Positions 21,302 to 32,583 of a stretch of 64,000 nt of DNA are shown here, piece by piece. How positions within the stretch are numbered: the first letter of the stretch is position 1; each line of letters starts with the position of its first letter. The notes below the pieces were generated by a model, which saw nothing but the letters and a program-made list of their open reading frames with translations, had not been told where the DNA came from and made no database searches. Location: positions 662,106,802 to 662,170,801 of the forward strand of contig CM042690.1 of assembly GCA_023614405.1 (NCBI GenBank). The letters are read 5' to 3'. Source of the DNA: Avena insularis. Its lineage: Eukaryota > Streptophyta > Magnoliopsida > Poales > Poaceae. The position numbers and the translations under genes were made by a program.

Positions 21302-23465
21302 TGATGGGTATGGTATTTAATGCCACACCTAGTCCATGTAAAGTATACGTATAGGCCAGTTCGGTCTAGGCGGCAATGTGGTATCTCTTCCCACCAAATG
21401 AATTGGGGAAGAGGTCTGGTGCCACTATAAAAGGGGAGCTGCCCCCAACCTTGAAAGGGGTCGATCCTTACGATCTGAAACCCTAGACATTCACTTGTCG
21501 CCATACCCTCGCAAAGCAACGCGAGTAATACAACCAAGCAGGAGCATGGGCTTTACCTCATCACGCGCGTCCCGTGTTAGGTCCGCAGCATAGAAAACAA
21601 AAAAATTCCTACGATGAGAACTATACGCTAAGATCTATCTACTAGATACAGGGCAACGGGTGGACATACATCCATGGAGAACTTACCTTTGAAGACAACG
21701 AGTTTTGTTAATGAGTAGGAACTCGTGGTTGATGTAGTCGTACGCTTGCCGATCTTAAGATCGTGTGGAAGTCCGAGCGCCGCAAATCAGCAGCGCATCC
21801 GTCCTCGCACACACGTTCAAGCCACCGGACAACCTCCACCTCCTCGCTCCAGCGAATCAGTGGAAGCAGCAACTCCTTCCAGACGCAAGGCCACCGGTAA
21901 CATGTATCTCGCTAATCCAAGATCATGGGGGAATATCTAGAGGGGGATAGAGATCCTTCACGAGGAGGTGTGGTTTGTGAGAGGGGAGGGGAGGGCTTTA
22001 TATAGGAGGGAGGGAGACCCCTCCCCTCCCATAGCCGGCACATGAGGGGGGGACTCCTACCCTCCTTCATTCATGTGGTGAACCTCCACTCACATAAACA
22101 TGGCTTCCACCCAAAATCCCACTCACATGTATTTAATTTCCACCAAATTAAATGCAACTCTCAATTAATAAAACTCTTTTATTTATTTTATTCAGAATTT
22201 TGTTAATTACTTTAATTAACAAACATTCACATAAAACCCCTTGCAACATTTCAATATCACATGCAAAACCATTTTCTGCAATTTCACCCGAAACAATTTC
22301 GGTTTCTATCGAAACAATTCCTGTTTCTATCGAAATATTTCCTGCGCTTTGCAAACCTTTTGTCTGGAACATATGTGCTCCTAAATGGTGTCCGCCAACC
22401 CTTAAGTGTGTCACCCTACGGTTCGCGAATAATGCAGACATGATTGAGACTCCTCGGATCAATAATCGTAAGCGGGACCGGAGATCCATACTGACTCCTG
22501 CATATTCAACGATGACTTCTGTGATCGTGAGAACCTTTAACGTCAGCAATTTAATCCCTTTGTCTCATGATATAATACATGTCCGGGATTCGATCATCGG
22601 TATCCAAATACCTAGTTTGATCTCGTTACCGACATGCACTCTTTTCTCGTTTCCGTGATATAACATTCTAGTGATCACATCACTTGCTTGCAAGCTATCT
22701 TAATGTGATATCACCGAGAGGGCCTAGAGTATATCTATCCGTCATCGGGATTGACAAATTCCACTCTTGATCCACGAGCCTCAACATAACACCTTCATAG
22801 CACTGAACCCACCTTTATGGTCACCCTGTTAAGGTGTGATGTTTGATGTTATCAAGATACTCTTCCGGTGTTAGCAATTAACATGATCTCATGGTCTAAG
22901 GACTAAGACTACTTTGTATGATGTTATAGCAATATAAACATAATGACTTGATCGTAATGCTGTACTTCGGATGAATGTTCATCACATCATTTTACAAATG
23001 CTGTGACCTTGTTATTAACAACATCCAATGTCCATGATCAGGAAACCTTGATCATCTTGTTAATCAACAAGCTAGTCTATAAGAGAGGCATAACTAGGAA
23101 CCCTTTTTGTTTATTAAACACACATGTATTGATGTTTCCTATCAATCAATTATAGCATGCAAAATAAACATCTATCATATACAAGGAATACATAATAACA
23201 ACTTTATTATTGCCTCTCAGGGCATATTTCCTTCATCCTGAACCTAGATAAAACAACATGTGTCCTCTCTCTATCGTGTGCGAGCTTTGTCGCCTCCATC
23301 ATCGTGTCGAAGATCTAAGCGTGCGTTCAGTCCCATCATGAATCTAGGGCTCGTCGATTCCCCTGTTATTTCACGGGACATCCATTCTCCGACACTATCA
23401 AGCCAAAGTTGTGATAGTTTTAAAATTACCTATTCACCCCCCTAGGCGAAATCTCTATCCTTTCA
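21302..23465 (+). repeat. LTR (about 0.5 kb) split by a solo Copia LTR
   Basis: Left piece 21302-21574 and right piece 23236-23465 read on as one LTR-like sequence: start TGATGGGTATGG, TATAAAAGGGGAGCTGCCCC (21427), then GGTCCGAACCT-like sequence across the junction, ending TCTATCCTTTCA. TG...CA ends suggest a solo LTR in plus orientation, but the outer 5-bp flanks (CTAGG and GTGGG) match poorly. It lies where the pol region of the surrounding minus-strand Gypsy element is missing. Confidence 0.5.
21575..23235 (-). mobile_element. Solo LTR of a BARE/Angela-type Copia element
   Basis: In minus orientation it starts TGAAGGAAATATGCCCTGAG and ends GCGGACCTAACA, and it is alignable throughout with the plus-strand LTR at 34601-36240. 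There is no internal sequence. Flanks are TCCCG (21570-21574) and TCCTG (23236-23240), a 4/5 target duplication. This is the expected product of recombination between the two LTRs of a full element. Confidence 0.88.
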
Positions 23466-23471
23466 GTGGGT

Positions 23472-25300
23472 TTACCCGAAGGCACAGTAAGAACCAGTGT
23501 CCTCTTCAAGTGTCTCGCCATTTTGGCTGGCTTTCTTAGCAACTAGCCTAGATTTCCACATTGCGTAGTCTTTGAGAAAATGCGTGGATTTCTTAGTCGG
23601 CGTGTTGTGAAGTTTGCACGGCTGATTCTCCGTGATCTCTTCAAGTGTCTCATCGTTTTGGGGATCCTTGTCCCTACCAGACTTTCCCTTGTTGCTAGAT
23701 TCCGCTTTTGTTTTGTCCGAAGCAGCGTACTTGGTGACTATGTCAACCAAATCGCCGACTCTCTTCGGTTTGCATCTAGAGAGTTTGTCAATGAGGGGCT
23801 GGAATCGACATGTTCTTCCAAACGCACGCCATGCAGCCTCCTCGCTAACGTCAGTCACGCTTTTGTATAACTTGGTCCACCTTGTTAGGTAGTTGGTAGT
23901 TGGCTCACCCTTGTTTTAGTGGCAAGCCTCGATGTCTTCGATCGAGGCTAGGAGTTTGTACGTCCCCTCGAATTTCTTGATGAAGACCGGCTTCATTTCC
24001 TTCTAAGAGTGGATGCTAGCTCGTGGCAGGCCCTAGATCCACATGGGCGCTCCATCCTTCATCATTAGCAGAAGGTATCGGCACAAGATTATCTCGTTGT
24101 TGCTCTGGATGGACATGGCGGTAGTAGTCTTCTAGCCAGTTGGTCAAGTTGGATTTGCCGTCGTATTTCAGCATGTCCTGTGGATTCTTGAATTTTTCTA
24201 GGAACCATTCACACATCACTTCATCGGCAAAGCACTTTGGGCCGGCCATGGAGCCGCGGCGATCGTTGAGGACTTCCCTTAGATAACGGCTTTGTGAGCC
24301 TGTGTTGCGTGCCTCGCGACTGGAAGCGAGTGTGTTTCATAGATCAGAAACCGCCCTCAACCGTGTCGTGTGTTCCTTTTCTCTTTCCTGATTGCGCCGA
24401 GTGTTGCTCGATGCCGCTTGGTCAGCGTTTAGGTTAGCCACAGGACCGAGGGTGGTCGTAGTTGGCTTTTTGATGCTTGCCCAGTACGGCTACCCGTTCC
24501 CTGGTCAATAGAGATTGTTCCTCCTGCTATACAGCAGATGTACCGAGCAACTCCAAGGCCCAACAGATGTTGGCTGATTCGACGTCTTCGCCTATTATCT
24601 GCACTCCCTGGAATGCAACTTTAGCGACCATCATGTTTTGTGCAGGTGTCGAGTAATGATCGTCCGACAGAACGAGCCGGTGGTGGCGATGGCGGGACAT
24701 TCGTTTCGGCGCTAGTTGTCGAGGTGTCGGCTACCCTGGTCACCGGTTCCCCTTGTCTCGCCGACCCGTTGGCCCTTGTAGCAACTGGAGCATCCACACC
24801 GGGTGTATTAAATAGGCAGTTGCCTACAATGTTGGTGTCCTGGCCCATCGAGTCTTCTGGGTATATCCGAAGACCATCTGAATTTCCGCCAGTCTGCTTT
24901 TTAGCAGCTCTTGCTCGAGGGCGAGGCAACGCCAGTCAGCTTCAAGGATTTCTCTCTACTAGACGAGCATGGACCGGTATGAGTCGATCTCTTCCATCCT
25001 AATAGTTGTGAGTGGGTTGTTAGGTGGCACAAGTCCTGCCATGAAAACTTCGACCTTGTTGGTCTCACCGCTAGAGATGGGACCGTAGTCTTCTTCTGAT
25101 CCATCGCCGAGCGTGTCGTCGAGCAATGAATAAATTGAGTCATCATAGTCGGCACTTGTTCCACTAAGGCCACCAGACTCGTCGACGAGGTCCTTGGTGT
25201 CCGCGTTTGAGCTGGTATTTCCCTCTAGATCTATGCAGACGTAACTGATGAAGATGTCGATGGAGCCAACTGGGAGAATAGCACCGCCATTCACCTATCG
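23472..25300 (-). pseudogene. Gypsy (Tat-type) gag remnant
   Basis: Read from right to left: an acidic N-terminal part (24959-25294), a linker (24621-24929), the gag core beginning MAGPKCFADEVMCEW with LTNWLEDYYRHV (24016-24249), then SLEDIEA-like and TKLYKSVTDVSEEAAWRAFG, and a C-terminal zinc-finger-like part with CKLHNTPTKKSTH (23472-23858). Several stops and frameshifts interrupt it. It belongs to the same element as the integrase at 20500-21301; protease, RT and RNase H between them are deleted. Confidence 0.75.
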
Positions 25301-25424
25301 GGCCGCCGGTGTCCATGTTGCCTCATCTACAAAGTTGAGGCCTCTGAACTGGATGAATCCCCCGATAGCGATATTTGAGCCGATCTGCAAAACCCTGCGC
25401 CACATGCCCCATGGTGGGTGCCAA

Positions 25425-25930
25425 ATGTCGTGAGAATACCACGACAGGTACCATTGAGAGAGTGACCGGTGATGTGGAGCATAGAGACATCGGGTGAATC
25501 GAGGACGAGATTGGTACACGCGAGTTACCCATGTTTGGACCCTAACTCTTGGAGGTAAATACCTACTTCCTGCTGGGTTATATTGCTTGGTATATCGGGT
25601 TATAATGGTCTGTTGTCGGCTAAGCTATGTGATGTTGCCGGTGAGATCTATACTTGGCGATCTACGCTCAAGCCTATGGGTATCTCTCTCTCGGGGAGAT
25701 CTTGAACTATCTTCTACCTAATGGTTCTAACCCTAAGCCGACCTTATATGTCGGTCGACTTAGGGTTTACAACAGAATGGGCCCACGTAGGGGCTAGAGT
25801 CCTATCAGATGTCGACTACAACCTTCGTGCCTTGCACTCTAATATGGTAGTCTTTTTTTGTTTACGACTCTCGCAAACTGTTTAAGGATTGGGCCTTAAC
25901 CGACCCGTGTCTTGTTTGTCCGTGCAAGAC
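25425..25930 (-). repeat. 5' LTR of the minus-strand Gypsy remnant (right end approximate)
   Basis: In minus orientation the sequence ends GGTATTCTCACGACA and is followed by TTTGGCACCCACCATGGGGC, the same type of primer-binding region that follows the Tat LTRs at 38731 and 53320. The outer (right) boundary was set at a CA near 25929 and may be off by tens of bases. No 3' LTR is visible on the left side, so that end is truncated. Confidence 0.6.
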
Positions 25931-26565
25931 CACTAGGAGCGGCCGTGGACCTGCCACCGTTTCTGTTAACCGTCCTGGTGAGGATACTCGGCATGTCATA
26001 TCCATGACAAGAGGGGATCAACATGGCAACAAAGGAGCACCGAAGGTGGAGTAGGGAAGACGAAAATTGTGATTCGGGCCAAGGGAGGTTGATTCCTTCC
26101 GCCAGAAGGACCATAACAACGAGGAGAATCCAGAGCGGTGGTCACCTGGCTGCCGAGAGGCATGCAGCGGCTCGGGGCATTGGGTTAACGCCAATGAGAT
26201 AGATACGAGAGAGAAAGCGAGATTCGGGGCCCATTAGTAAGAAATGTTGGGAGCAAGGTTTAGGGGATATGCTAGAGAAGAGGCGAGCTTATTTCTTAAA
26301 ACCTCTTCTCTCTCTCCTCTCCTTAAACTAGGTTCAGGAGTCAAATTTCTAGGAGACTGCTGGATATGTTGTTATAATGTTTTTTAGGGCACTGGATTGT
26401 TGTTTATCTAGGCACAAAATTTTCGTTTGCTTCATAACAATTTACTCGTGCCCAAAAAAGATACATTATATGCATAAAAATGCACCTGCAAGAATTTTCA
26501 CAAATTATCTTCTCGGCAAGGAACGAAGACTCCCAAAAGCAAGAAGTGACTACAACATTGTCGCA
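25931..26565. other. No recognisable feature
   Basis: Mixed intergenic sequence with no supported ORF or repeat boundary. Confidence 0.4.
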
Positions 26566-26770
26566 TCTTCTTAGGCTGGCTCCCTCGATGATGTTTCAGA
26601 CGGGATATTTTGTTTTTTCACCATATATCCGCCGGTGCAATGCCTATGATCAACACATTGTCATATTTTCTTCTTAGGTTGGCTCCCTCGAAGATGTTTC
26701 AGATGGGATGCCTAATGTTTTCTTTTTCACCATATACCCACCGGTACCATGCCTATGATCAACATAATCG
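26566..26770 (+). repeat. Two-copy tandem duplication, period about 103 bp
   Basis: TCTTCTTAGGCTGGCTCCCT starts a unit at 26566 and again, with a few changes, at 26669. Both units end with GCCTATGATCAACA. No coding potential. Confidence 0.75.
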
Positions 26771-27267
26771 AGATCAAAGAGGTGAATCCTAAATCCTTAT
26801 GGAACACATAAAGGCAGGGAAGGTCCCTTTGATCCTAGTTGAAAAGGAAAGCAACAATTATTTGAGAACCCACTTTGATGTTTACGAGTGAAGTACGATA
26901 CCTGTTATGTTTGGTGGCATAATAACATATCACCAATAGTTCTAAAACATTTTCTCATAACTATACTTTTTTTACACTTCCTTTGGATCTCTTGTGACCA
27001 AACACGGAAGTTTACAATAGACTTTGTTTTTTTTTCAATCTCTACTATTGTACATTTATTTGAAAATCTTAGAAATCAAATTGGCCTTAGGCTTCTGTTT
27101 GTTCTTGCCATGCCCGGGCAGCTTCTCAATTCATGAATAAAAGGAATCTTCTGCCTTAGTTTCAAATAAAAGTTGACACTGATCAAGTTGTTGTCTTCTC
27201 TATATTTGATTGAAATAATTGCATCATCTTCAGGTGTCACAACTTGCGAGGGCGTCAAATGGATACA
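26771..27267. other. No recognisable feature
   Basis: AT-rich intergenic sequence without supported genes or repeats. Confidence 0.4.
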
Positions 27268-27463
27268 GCTCGCAACGACTGACCAAAACAGATGAGGAAA
27301 ACTAACACTAAAAAAAACTCGGAACGACTGACAAAAATAGACGAGGAAAACTAACATAAAAAACTTGGAACGACTGACCGAATGAAAACACACGGGGAAA
27401 AGTAACTTTCAAAAAGTGCGTTGACCGAATGAAAGCACAAGAGAGAAACTAACTTTCAAAAAA
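27268..27463 (-). repeat. Degenerate 46-49 bp tandem repeat abutting the tRNA gene
   Basis: Units beginning (C)TCGGAACGACTGACC-like start at 27269, 27318 and 27364. The last units, TGACCGAATGAAA at 27375 and 27422 (47 bp apart), each end with AACTTTCAAAAA(G/A)TGCG, the second of which is the tRNA 3' boundary itself. The array therefore contains a partial copy of the tRNA terminator and acceptor-stem edge. Confidence 0.65.
27458..27463 (-). terminator. RNA polymerase III terminator
   Basis: A run of six T on the minus strand directly follows the tRNA 3' end. Confidence 0.85.
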
Positions 27464-27534
27464 TGCGCATCCAGGGAATCGAACCCTGGTCAGTACCGTG
27501 GGAGGGTACTATGATACCACTACACCAGATGCGC
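27464..27534 (-). tRNA. tRNA-Gly (anticodon CCC)
   Basis: The complement folds into a 71-nt cloverleaf: acceptor stem GCGCATC/GATGCGC (7 perfect pairs), A box TGGTGTAGTGGT, anticodon stem GTACC/GGTAC with loop CTCCCAC giving anticodon CCC, T arm CCAGG-GTTCGATT-CCTGG containing the B box, and discriminator A. No intron. It decodes GGG glycine codons. A T6 terminator follows at once. All stems are intact, so it looks functional. Confidence 0.95.
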
Positions 27535-27603
27535 TTCTGTGTCTAAGCTGCTCCTGTAATTCTATTAGTATATTCACAATGCTCTCAAGTTCAGTAACCA
27601 TAG

Positions 27604-28600
27604 TTATATATCAAATACCAATTAGCAGACATGGAGGAATGGATCTCGTATCCTGTCCACATGCAAAATTTGGTCTATCTTCAGTTAGATCGGCGTATAA
27701 TCTAGCACGGACTGAATCCTTCTACACTTCTAGGGGCACAACAGGAAGTGGAAGTAGTTCAGATTGATCAGACACATGAATGGAAAATCACTATGGACGA
27801 TTCGAGCTGCTGGCAAGATGAAGATCATCTTCTGGAGGATTGCCCATGACTGTTTACCTATTGGATTCAACTGAGAAGGCACATTCCGGCGAAAGATGAG
27901 TGCATCTTCTGCTGCAGATCTGAAACCGTGGATCATTATATTTCTCATGTGTCCTTTTGCTAGGGCAGTGTGGATTCAGTCAAGGTAAACTATCTTCTGC
28001 ACCCTGACCGTGTTGCTGGGAAGGTGAAGGCATATGTCGACAATATATTCTTATACTGCTTCAAAACGAAATCAACTAACAGGAGTGATTCCTCTTCGCT
28101 GTCTCTCGCTGCCTCGCTGGATTCTACTGCCGGTTTTGCGAATGTGGATGCTGCCTTGCTCCCTAGAAGCAATCGGATGGGCTGAGGTGCCGTGGTACGG
28201 GATCACAATGGTAAGATCAAGCTGTCTTGTTCTGAGGGTATCCATGGCATCACTTCCCCTCAGCTGGCTGTAACAATGGCCATCCAGAGAGCGCTGCATA
28301 TTACTGCTGACAATGGATGGCTCTGATTGTCTATCATTTTGGCTTCCGATTGTCTATCGGTACTTCAACACATCTGGTCTCCGGTGATGAATCGCTCTGG
28401 TGTTGGCGGACATCAAGACTTTAGCGACGGGTTTCCAGACCTGTCTCTTCAAACATTATGGGTGCAAAGATTTATGTTGCTGCTCATATCTTAGCTCACA
28501 ATGTTAAGGCTTCAGTTTGTAATTTATCTTCGAATGTTGTTCCGGATTGCACCCAGAATGTCGCATAATCAATAAAAAGCCTAAGTTCTCACAAAAAAGT
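27604..28600 (+). mobile_element. 5'-truncated LINE with target duplication
   Basis: AGTTCAGTAACCATAG (27588-27603) and AGTCCAGTAACAATAG (28601-28616) match 14/16 and bracket about 1 kb ending in AATAAAAAGCCTAAG and an A-tract. The body encodes a broken C-terminal part of ORF2: SVRSAYNLARTESF, a zinc-binding domain reading KIIFWRIAHDCLPIGF, IPAKDECIFC with SETVDH, and ARAVW (27800-27990), then an RNase H-like part with GITSPQLAVTMAIQRAL, ADNGWL, ASDCLSVLQHIWSPV (28220-28400). Frameshifts and stops make it inactive. It is plant L1-type. Confidence 0.85.
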
Positions 28601-28616
28601 AGTCCAGTAACAATAG

Positions 28617-29818
28617 ACTCTTACAGCTCCATGCACGGTTTTGACGATAGCTTACCATAAACTATAAGCATATACAAGACGAATGGTCTGCAGAAGGGCT
28701 TCACCAAAAATGTACAGAACAGCTTGACGTTCACAAAACAAACAAATCAGTATATACGCGAAGCTTGACAATCAGAATGATTCTGGCAGGTAATTCTATG
28801 TAATGACAAGACTCGGGTTGCATACTTGCACAAAGTCCCTATCCTATGCCGGGAGTAATAACAACAAAAGAATCATGTATGGTCAACAAGAGTTAGGTCC
28901 TCTGTGTATTGCTAAACTACACTCGGACTCTGAGCACGGCCGCAGTTTTCAGGGTGCAATGGCACCCACCTGGTTTCCCTCGGCATCACCAATGCACCAT
29001 GGCTCTATGCTTCGATCACCTGGAATCTGAACAATAGGGAACTGAATCAGTATGCAGATGAGTCATCAAATGACTACTTTATCTAAAAAAAGGAGTAGAA
29101 TAATCATCAAGCTCTACAATCAAATTACTACTACTTTCAACTCATTTTTGTGAAATTAGTCGGCATTGAACAAGGGCCTGCCTCATGCTAAGGCAAAATT
29201 ACCTTAGCATCAGCTAAGCAGAAAACCGCATAACAAAATGCAGTTGATGCCAGTTTCTCTTCAGGGCCAGTTTGTAGCAAAACAAGATTAAGAATATGTC
29301 AAGTTCAACTAGAATAATAAAGGCAGCTAAGTACTGACTCAAAATTCTGAAAGGGCAGCAACCTAATAGTATTATAATGGAATCACGTAAGTACGCATTT
29401 GCAGTTAGTTTCGTTTATCAGAGAAACTTCGTACTCCTAGTAACTTTGAGTAAATAAGCAGAACTCTACTCTTTTTGGGGAACCCTGCAAACCTAATGTT
29501 GCTGCCCAATGTGCTCCTAGACCACCACTTATGCTTCAATTATGACATCAGCTGAAATAAGAAAGTAAGTCCGATTTGCATCGAACTACTGAAACAGTAG
29601 CATCATGATAACATACTAAACAAACAAACAAAATCTATTTCGCTGACATCAAAGGAAATATCATGGCAAAATCTTTGTCAAATCCGAGCTATTCGAACTC
29701 GACTTGTGCACATGAAGTGCATAGTGTGGGGCATTGCAGATACAAAGTTGGCAGCTACATAGAATACAATCTGCCTGTTTGCAGAAAAAGAACAACTCAA
29801 ACATACGGAGTACAACAG
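28617..29818 (-). other. Downstream region of the heat-shock factor gene
   Basis: No ORF with family resemblance. Because the heat-shock factor ends at 29819 on the minus strand, at least part of this is probably its 3' UTR and perhaps 3'-UTR introns; the poly(A) site cannot be placed. Confidence 0.4.
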
Positions 29819-32583
29819 CTAGGGAATACCATGTAGAGGATTTCTGTAGTTATGCTGTGCTTCCATCGGACAGTCCTGCTCTGACTGTGACAACTCATAA
29901 TCTTGAACACTTAAAGCTTGATTGTTGTTCTCATACGGCGGAAGTATAGGTTCTCCGTTTTCGTCAAACAACAGCTCCATGTCCCAGTCTGGTAGATCAG
30001 ACGTATCTGGAAGAAAGTCCCAAGATGAAACATGTGCGTTGGGGTTGTCTGAGGTTATTCCAGCGTCGACATCCATGGGCATGTCAATTGGAGGACTTGA
30101 GGTTGGTTGTGCGGGGCCCGAACAAAATGCTTCATCTGCTATTTCTTGGTTAGAAGTTTCAGGGACAGGAGGCCGATACTGAACAATTTCAGCCCCTCCA
30201 CCAGAAGTCCCCTGATCAGTTACTGGACCCTGCACTAGAGCAGGGAACCTCCTTTTCTTGCTTCCATCAGCATTCCACCAGTTGTTCCTGCGCTGCTGCT
30301 GCTGCTGTTGCTGCTGCTGCACAAGCTGGTTGAGAAAACTAGGGTTCTGCACAACGATTGCTAGAAGTGCCATCATCTGCTGCTGATTCTGTTCCATTAC
30401 TTGAAGGCGCTGAATCAAATTCTGCACTTCAAGGTTAGAGCCTTGTTGGTAGTGCCTGAGATCTACAAGCTGCTGCATGAGAAGAGCTTTATCCCTTTTA
30501 AGGGTTTCAACCTCCTTTACAAGGCCACCGTATTTTCCAATTTCAATATTTTCAGTACCAGGTGGAATTTTGACAGGTGCCTTCTCCAACTCACCACCAG
30601 CTTCGGTAGGTCTCTTCTTTCTCTTGATGGTTTTCAGAAGATGCTTTTGGCCCCTAAGAAAGCCTTCACTGGCCCACTCCCATCTATCAGGGTCAACTTT
30701 ACGAAATCCCTGGTTAACAAAATGAAACATAAATAAGTTCACAAAATAAGAAATCTTAGAATGTTTAAAGTGAACACAGAACAAGCAATAGAGATAAACA
30801 ATAGCACAGTTTGTGCAGAGGCTTTCTGGATAGTTCATAACAGATCATGTTATGCTTCTATCAGGGTCAACTTTACGAAATCCCTGGTTTAACAATACAA
30901 ATCATGGACAAGTTCACCAAATAAGAAATCTTAGAATGCTCAAACTGAACACAGCATGAGCAATAGAGTATCCAAAATAAACAACAGCGCAGTTTATGGA
31001 GGGGCTTTCGGGATAGTAAATAATAGATCATGTTATGCTTCTACTGATTTCATTACACCCTTAATGAGGAAGTTTTGCCAAAAATATATGGAGCAAGGAG
31101 ATGCAATCATGTGGTCACCACAAAATCTATTAAGAGCAGGTACACAACCTAGTGAGCAAAAACCAGTTTCATGAGGAAGTTTTACAAAAATTATATGGAG
31201 CAAGGAGTTGCAATCATGTGGTCACCAAGGAATCTATTAAGAGCAGGTACACAACCTAGTGAGCAAAAACCAGTTTGTTCTCGTATTCAGAAAATGGTCA
31301 TTAAAGAAGCAGTATAAACTGGAAGAAATCAGAAAATGCAAGAATCGGGCTCCAGTACTAATAAACATGCATCAAAAGCACATGAACGTTCATCAAGTAC
31401 CTTGGGGTAGGTACACCATGTTCCAATGCACATAAGATTAAATGCTCATGAGGAGACGACACAGAAGATTAGCTGGGAGTGAGGATATTTCTTTCAATGC
31501 AAACTAAACATTCTGTTTGATGCAGGCAACATAACAATGAGGATATTCTTTCGGTTAATCCTGAAGCAAGGAAACTAGGTGAAGCAGGTCCTGTTTCTCT
31601 AACTATGAAGTTAAATAGAAACCAAATAATGAGACTCATAAAAATAATGAGGTACAATAACATGCATTTCCCTGCAAATAGAACAACAGATAACTTCAGC
31701 AGGACTGTTCCAAGCAATGGTTACCTTATATCCACAAAATTCTATTTGACACACGCACAACTGTATTTATACAAATACATAAAGAAAAAACACATAAAGC
31801 ACAATTACTACTGTCTACCAAAGTATACAATGATTCGATAAAATGCTTTAATCCGGAATGACATGAGTACTATGCAGTGGCGTCCTTATGGAACAGAAAG
31901 TCATCAGATGAACAACTGATATCATGAATGACTTCAAAACTTAATAAAAACGAACACAATTTGGTGAAACCACAGACCTAGCAAGCCCCCATATTATCCC
32001 CAATAAAAAATATATACACAAGAAGCACCAGGATTAAAAGAACGCAACAGCCTGCAACAATCTGGAACAAACCAAGCGAAAATGATCTCACAATGATGAT
32101 TTCAAACAAATGTGTCCAAGTTACAATCGAAATCTACACCAAACAGGCGAGCAGATTCCTAGCTAGCCGCGACAATACATGATGGATTTATAATAGAACA
32201 TACTCTGCAATAGCAATTAGAACCAAATCCACCCAAAATCACTGGGAAACAAATTGGGAGGTCAAGGGGAATCTTACATAGGTGTTGAGCTGGCGAATGA
32301 AGCTGCTGAAGTTGCCGTGCTTGAAGTGGCGACCAAGCAGGTCGCGCTCGAAGGCGTGCGCGTCCCAGACCACGAAGCTGTTACCGGCGTCGGTCCACGA
32401 GATCACGTTGTCGGTCGCAGGGTCCGAGACCATCTCGTAGACCTTCCTGAGGAACGGCGCCACATCCGGCGGCTTCGGCACCGACCCCACCGGCTCCGGC
32501 GCATTCCCCGCCGAGGTCCCGGCGTCAGACGAGGAGGCGGACGCGGCGGCGGCAGGCGGAGGCGACCCTTTCTTAGACCCCAT
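29819..32583 (-). CDS. Class A heat stress transcription factor (Hsf)
   Basis: Two exons: 32583-32278 (codons 1-102) and 30709-29819 (codons 103-398, with stop), joined in phase 0 by a GT...AG intron inside the DNA-binding domain, the conserved Hsf intron site. Domains: winged-helix DNA-binding domain about 42-137, with [10 protein letters not shown] ending exon 1 and [12 protein letters not shown] starting exon 2; oligomerisation coiled coil HR-A/B about 160-232 with the long class A spacer; a nine-Gln run 233-241; nuclear-localisation signal SKKRRF 252-257; and an acidic/aromatic AHA-type activator [10 protein letters not shown] 343-352. It binds heat-shock elements as a trimer and activates chaperone genes. 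Length 398 is short for HsfA1, and I cannot choose a subclass with confidence (an A8/A9-like grass member is possible). The start is supported by the next in-frame context and the GC-rich first exon. The intron carries two tandem duplications, listed separately. Confidence 0.93.
30683..31042 (-). repeat. 174-bp tandem duplication across the Hsf intron 3' splice site
   Basis: The segment 30683-30856 (start of exon 2, acceptor and adjacent intron) is repeated as 30857-31042 with about one change per ten bases. The second copy keeps an acceptor (AG at 30884-30885) followed by a copy of the first codons of exon 2, GFRKVDPDR, and then hits a stop. Confidence 0.85.
31064..31277. repeat. 107-bp tandem duplication in the Hsf intron
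   Basis: ATGAGGAAGTTTTGCCAAAA starts at 31064 and its near-copy ATGAGGAAGTTTTACAAAAA at 31171. Both units continue through GCAATCATGTGGTCACCA and end GAGCAAAAACCAGTTT. Confidence 0.85.
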
